DNA of 64,000 nt from Rhynochetos jubatus (lineage: Eukaryota; Chordata; Aves; Eurypygiformes; Rhynochetidae): positions 8,660,589-8,724,588 of the forward strand of contig CM050652.1 in assembly GCA_027574665.1 (NCBI GenBank), read 5' to 3'. Positions 59,173-64,000 of the stretch are shown here, one piece after another. Made by a program: the position numbers and the translations under genes. The notes beneath the pieces are model-generated. The model made no database searches. It was given only the letters and a program-made list of their open reading frames with translations, and was not told the DNA's origin. Within the stretch, counting starts at the first letter, position 1. Each line of letters starts with the position of its first letter.

Positions 59173-60583
59173 CCCACCTAGACCAGGAACATACATCTGT
59201 GTAACTCCAAAGTGTACGAGTGCCTGTATACTTGAGACGCTCACACTTTCACTTGCAGTGAAGACCCAGCCTAGAGAAAATGTTCACACTGTCTGTTGTT
59301 GGTCCTGTGCTTAGCCTTGGTGACTGCTGTGACATGGGTGGTGGAGAGGCTGGTGAGTCATTCAGACCGCCTACAATCCAGAGAAGCTGTGAGCTCTATT
59401 TCTGCATGCAGTCAACGGACGGAAGAATTCACAAAAGCTAAATTTGGCGGTCATTACTGGAAGTCTCAATACAGCCCTCAGTCGATTAGGCAACCCAGTT
59501 TTGTGAACAGAAATGACTAAGTGTTATTAGCTTATGAGAGCCGAAGAAAGTCAACTTCTTAACCCCAGAGGCACAACAACTCTATATAGGCTTCCAAATT
59601 GGTTTGTCTGGAGCACGTAATCAAGAAAAGCAAGTGATTTACTAGGGGGTTTAAAATAGAATAGGTTTGCCATCAACAATAGCTTAACTCTCTAGAGCAC
59701 ATTGCGCCCACATTGTGCCTAAGACTGGCTTTGCATAATAGAGGAAAGTTCACTTCCACATGATTACTGTTATAGATTCCCTGGCAGGAAAAGCAAGAAG
59801 ACAGCAAAGAGAACAGCCTTTTCAGCATCATTTATAAAGACTTTAGAGGTATGTTTAAAATGGTGAAATGTTACTTACCTCCATTGTGCAACATTTTGAG
59901 GTACAGAGCTTTGATGAGTACACAGTTTAGCTGTTTGGGATTATTACTGGTTATAGACTTTCCATTCAGTGACTTGCCCCATTTGAAAATTCTTCTTATT
60001 TTTTATTACCAGACTAACTGCAGTATTATAGTTTTGACTTCTAACTTCCACTAATTAAAATAGCAAAAAGCCATGAATGCAAACCTATTTAAAATCAAAT
60101 ATTTCCTTTACAAGTAAACTTGAAAAGTACAATGCCGGTTCATCTATTTAAACTGGAAATTTAAAATTAATATTTATGCAGACTAAATCAACTCATCAAA
60201 TCATGGAAGAAAAGCTAATTAAGTGGACTTGTCAAAGGAGAATGAGAGCTAAATACAGCAACCCATGATCCTGGAGAGTAAATCTTGACTTTTGTGATTA
60301 GTTGCTCTACCGTACCTCAGGAAAGGAACTGTGGAATCAAACCCAGAAATTGGGGTTTGCTTGATCCTGGAACTCAGACTGAATATATGTACTTATGCAG
60401 CTCTATGAAAGATGCAGAAATTCATATATAGGTATGTTTAGAATCAGTCAGGATTCAAAATTTAAATTATACATGCTTTTCAGTGTCTGAACTAAAATCT
60501 CTGGTTATCTGAAAATTACATAACTGGCTTCTGTCACGAACGTTGAATTTAAACATGGAAAATCTATTCTTTTGCATTATCCG

Positions 60584-60661
60584 TTGCTTTCTCATCCTAT
60601 TTTTGCTTCAGATATATCAGCTTTGCTTTCTCATCCTATTTTTGCTTGAGATATATCAGCT
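60584..60661 (+). repeat. 39-bp tandem duplication
   Basis: The copies at 60584-60622 and 60623-60661 differ by a single base (C/G at the 26th position). Each ends with GATATATCAGCT. Such near-identity implies a recent event. Confidence 0.97.
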
Positions 60662-62424
60662 GTACTGAAGGGAGCTGCTGAATGCACTGTCTGAACCGGG
60701 TGCTGTTCTTAGAGACCATTGCCTGTTACAAGGTGTCCAGAAACATGTATCTCATTCCATGTTAAGTCACTGACCTTATGATGATCTCTGCATGATTGTA
60801 CTGTGTAAATCCTTTTGGATTTAGCTGATCTAGGGTTAAGGAATATGAAGGAATCATGCAACATTTCAGCCTGAGTTCCTTCTACTGCTGTCTTGAAGAA
60901 TCTATACTGCACTGTGCAGGAGTGCATGCTGATGAGGTTATAATGGCTCCAAAGCTCATTGGGCTCCAAGATTTTTTCCATTTAGACATCTATCCTAAAC
61001 TAATCCTCTAAGCACTCTCAACAGTCAATGGAGAGAAAAAGTACCTTTAAGTTACAATTCGTTTTACCTCTCTTTCACTCTCAGATTAGGGCAGTGTGAA
61101 CTATGTCTCTGTTGAGTCTATGTGAGATTTCATTGACTGACAAATATTTGATGGTTAAAATTAGCTGAGATTATTCTTACTCTGGGTAAGGGCACAACTC
61201 AGTATCATTATAAAGATGTAATATAGTATACAGACTTGATAAAAATTTTTTATGGGTATTTAAAATAACACCTGCTGATCTCCTGGAAGAGATCAGGAAA
61301 CTAGAAACAGAACACTAGAAACAGATAGAGTTTAAGAGGTCAATCAACTCTATGTAAACTGTAGAGAGTCCATATCCAGTGCATGAATTATTCCTCCCAT
61401 TTACATGAAATCAAATAGTCACTTAACATGTAGGAGAATTATGAATTTAAAATGAGCTGCCTTTCAAGTAAGTTTTTCTCCAGGAAGGACAACTTTGCTG
61501 GATGTTTGTTTACTAATATTCACACACTTGAGGTCAAACTTGTCTCTCTTGAGAGGGAAGACACAGGTTTGCTGGCACTTTAATTCCCTTCCAGTGACTC
61601 TGTAGACTTCAAGGGCTATGTTCATTAATGTTGTTGCTGTGTAAGACACGATACCTGACAGATATCCAATACAGCCTTTCAGGTGCAGTTGTAATTATGT
61701 ATATGGAGTTGGATGCAACTAGTTAATTTAACAAATCAAATACCAGGAATTTAACCTAAAACAATTGTCTGATCTTGTTGTTTAGACAGAGATCTTCTGT
61801 AGGCATCTTAAGAGGCTTTCATGCTATATCAGAGAGATAAGCCAGATTGAAATGGCTTTTTGAATACTAGTCCTACTTACTTTTTCTTTTATTACCTCTG
61901 TACATGGCCTTAAGTTAACCTAATTTGTATATTTGTAAGACAAAATAAGTGTGAACCTTCATGTCACAAAAGAAAAGCTACTTCTTGTTTCCCAAAATTA
62001 GGGGTTTAGTTAAACTTGTAGCGTGGACATATTTAGGCATTCTTGGTGAAAAAGAAAAATGTCCCATTTTCTTCAGTACTTTCTCATAATTTTTTAGAAA
62101 AATGACACCTATTTCAGTTGAACTGCTATTCTCCATTAGAAATTGTGGCTTGTGTTCACATACACATATGTTCATATAGGTGTATGGCACTATGGTTAGA
62201 TGACTTCTAAAAGAGAGTGTTAGGCATAAAAATAATGTTCTCCCCATTTTCATCAATGTCAGTAAGAAAAAGAAGTACTCTATACATGTCATTTTGTGTC
62301 TGTTCTTTTAATTTACATATATTTTGTGTGTGTTTATAGTATAAATGTAAAATATTTTACACTACTGACCTTTTTTTAAAAATTTTTTAAACTTCTGTCT
62401 ATTCTCATTTTTCCTATTAGAGAC

Positions 62425-62502
62425 TTTTTGTTGTTGTTGTTGTTGTTTTGTTTGGTTGTTTGGTTTTTGTTTTGTTTCGTTTTTTTGTTTGTTTTTTCTT
62501 TT
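62425..62502. repeat. T/G-rich low-complexity tract with (TTG)n
   Basis: About six TTG units (62428-62447) are followed by irregular TTTG/TTTTG units. The lysine/asparagine/glutamine-rich minus frame across it is an artefact. Confidence 0.9.
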
Positions 62503-63618
62503 GGTAGGAAAGATGTGAATAATGGGGCTTTTAAAGGGAAAAAATTTTCCCACTGAAATTTCTTAATGAATGTTAAGTTTCAGATGGTCAAAAAATGTGA
62601 AAGGAAAAAACCCATGCTGAATAAAAAAGGAAATCATATTATTTACACTAAGGATCTATAAGATTTTGACCACTTAATGTCTGAAAAGGAGTGACTTGTG
62701 CTGTCAGGTCTTCTTCGATGGACTCCTCTCTCTATATCTTTTCACTCATCCACCAATATCTCAATACCCTCTTGTCAATTTCTTTAAAAATATGATTCTT
62801 TAAAATTGTCCTCTGGGTACCTTTTGCCCTGTTTTCTATATCTGTAGCTATCTTTCCTCTCAGATCTTTTCCATTCTATTAGTACGTGCTTTAATGTAGA
62901 CCTTTTGTTGTCAGTATACACTCACACTTGGTGTCTTAGCATGAACTAGTTCACTCCAAGTACTGGGTCCTTCATGGTGGAAAGACCCAACTGCCTCAGA
63001 ACTTGTAACACTGAGATATTCCTCTTAGGGCGATTACAGACATGTAAAGTTTATAGACCACTGTAGGACCATTATGTACACAGGAAAATTCACACAAAGT
63101 CCACTGTTACACTGACATGATTTGAAAGTAGAGATGTGGGATGAGAAGAATCAAGGTTGTCTTTGCTTATTTACAACATTATTGTGTTAATTGAATTTAT
63201 ACTTGTGCATCACCAGGTCACCTGGCAATATACATTTGATCTGAAACAGGAGCAATCACATATTTGCATTTCTGCCAAAAATTTGTGGAGGTCATTAAAG
63301 GGCACCCAAGAGGACTTCTAGGATGGCCTTTATACTGACTCTGAAAACATGAGCAAAACTGGATCTTGCTTCAAGTCCATCACTGCAAGTTACTTACTGT
63401 AAACTGGACAGAGTGAGTTTTTCTATTTTGTGTCTTGTAGGAGGGGCTTCTGAAAGTGTTATAAGATGTCCTAAAACTGAATGAATCTTCTCAGGAAACT
63501 ACAGGCTTAACTCTTCTCCATATGCAAGGTATACTCACTTTAATTAAACTTCTTTCACCAAATCAGCTTAAAACAGCAGTTTGTATTATAATCCATTGCA
63601 ATATATTGCAGCTTTGAA

Positions 63619-63700
63619 GTTGCCCCATCTTTGAGCAGGGTTTGGATCAGATGACCTCCAGATCTCCCTTGCACCTTGACATTTTCTGTGAATCCATGAT
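63619..63700 (+). mobile_element. CR1 LINE 3' end fragment
   Basis: TTTGAGCAGGGTTTGGATCA, then GATGACCTCCAGATCTCCCT, matches the terminal untranslated region of a CR1 in plus orientation. The tail is eroded (TCTGTGAATCCATGATT in place of ATTCTATGATTCTATG). A 19-nt A run follows at 63710-63728. Confidence 0.75.
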
Positions 63701-63709
63701 TAAGATCTT

Positions 63710-63728
63710 AAAAAAAAAAAAAAAAAAA
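63710..63728 (+). repeat. A19 homopolymer
   Basis: Nineteen A in a row, just after the eroded CR1 3' end. CR1 normally ends in an octamer repeat rather than poly(A), so the run is probably secondary. Confidence 0.95.
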
Positions 63729-64000
63729 TCAGTTTAACCAAGTTGATGTGCTTAAGCTACTGTAAGAAAAATTTACCTTAACTCAAAAGAAATTAAAACT
63801 GCCTCACACTGTGTTCACATAAGCACCTCTTTTTCTGAAGAAGAAAGGGAAGGAAAAAAACAATATGCAGCCCAGCAACTTGAATACTACGCTTCCCTTT
63901 TTGCTTGCTGTGTGACCTTAAATACCTTTCTCCGTGTTTCAGATTCCCAGAACTAAAATAGCAAAAAGTATCACTTTGTGTTGATGTAAGGGGAAAAACA
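63729..64000. other. Unique sequence, no gene recognised
   Basis: Nothing recognised up to the window edge. Confidence 0.5.

Larger units (their letters stand above)
59173..63618. other. Unique region, no gene recognised
   Basis: About 4.4 kb. A frame at 59296-59520 begins with a hydrophobic stretch but uses a non-ATG start and has no other support. A tandem duplication lies at 60584-60661 and a T/G-rich tract at 62425-62502. Confidence 0.45.

Noticed and set aside
59296-59520. Hydrophobic, signal-peptide-like start of a frame
   Set aside because: The start is TTG, not ATG, and the rest of the frame resembles nothing; it lies just beyond an old CR1 scrap.

Overview
This window is bird nuclear DNA. 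It carries many 5'-truncated CR1 LINE copies, one of which still ends in the avian-type (ATTCTATG)n tail (about 944-970), together with solo LTRs whose ends match ERVL-like and ERVK-like families I know from bird genomes. I recognise no mammalian SINE or L1. The background is AT-rich and poor in CpG. A non-galliform bird is my guess from the LTR types; the sequence does not prove it.

I find no host protein-coding gene that I can support. Almost all of the longer open frames are CR1 ORF2 relics, LTR sequence, simple repeats or chance frames, so the window reads as intergenic or intronic DNA.

Layout: 1-8100 is mostly unique sequence with a CR1 3' end (595-970), a (GATA)n tract (5808-5874) and a CR1 scrap (6221-6311). 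At 8144-8428 lies a 285-bp all-purine pentanucleotide array, followed by a strong hairpin (8953-9014). An ERVL-like LTR sits at 10046-10609. From 10610 to 22320 the sequence is unique. The densest repeat cluster is 22321-30517: CR1, ERVL-like LTR, CR1 head-to-tail with a second CR1 that is split by another LTR of the same family, a further CR1, and an ERVL-like LTR carrying an (ATTTT)20 expansion. Two related, GC-richer ERVK-like LTRs lie at 36865-38013 and 50475-51308. The right part holds a long CR1 (51618-52766), a CR1 with the longest open frame in the window (55851-56600), an old CR1 scrap (59001-59172) and a CR1 3' end near the right edge (63619-63700).

Insertion order can be read at one place: the LTR at 26138-26940 interrupts CR1-b, is flanked by CACCC/CACTC, and excising it with one flank restores a continuous CR1. 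It is therefore younger than that CR1. All LTRs appear solo, with no gag, pol or env between any pair.

The best candidates for something functional are structural: a 62-nt pre-miRNA-like hairpin (8953-9014), several clean inverted repeats with transcription-factor-like half-sites (14305-14319, 20380-20421, 33702-33723, 34442-34463), and AT-rich blocks dense in homeodomain-type sites. None of these can be confirmed without alignment or RNA data.
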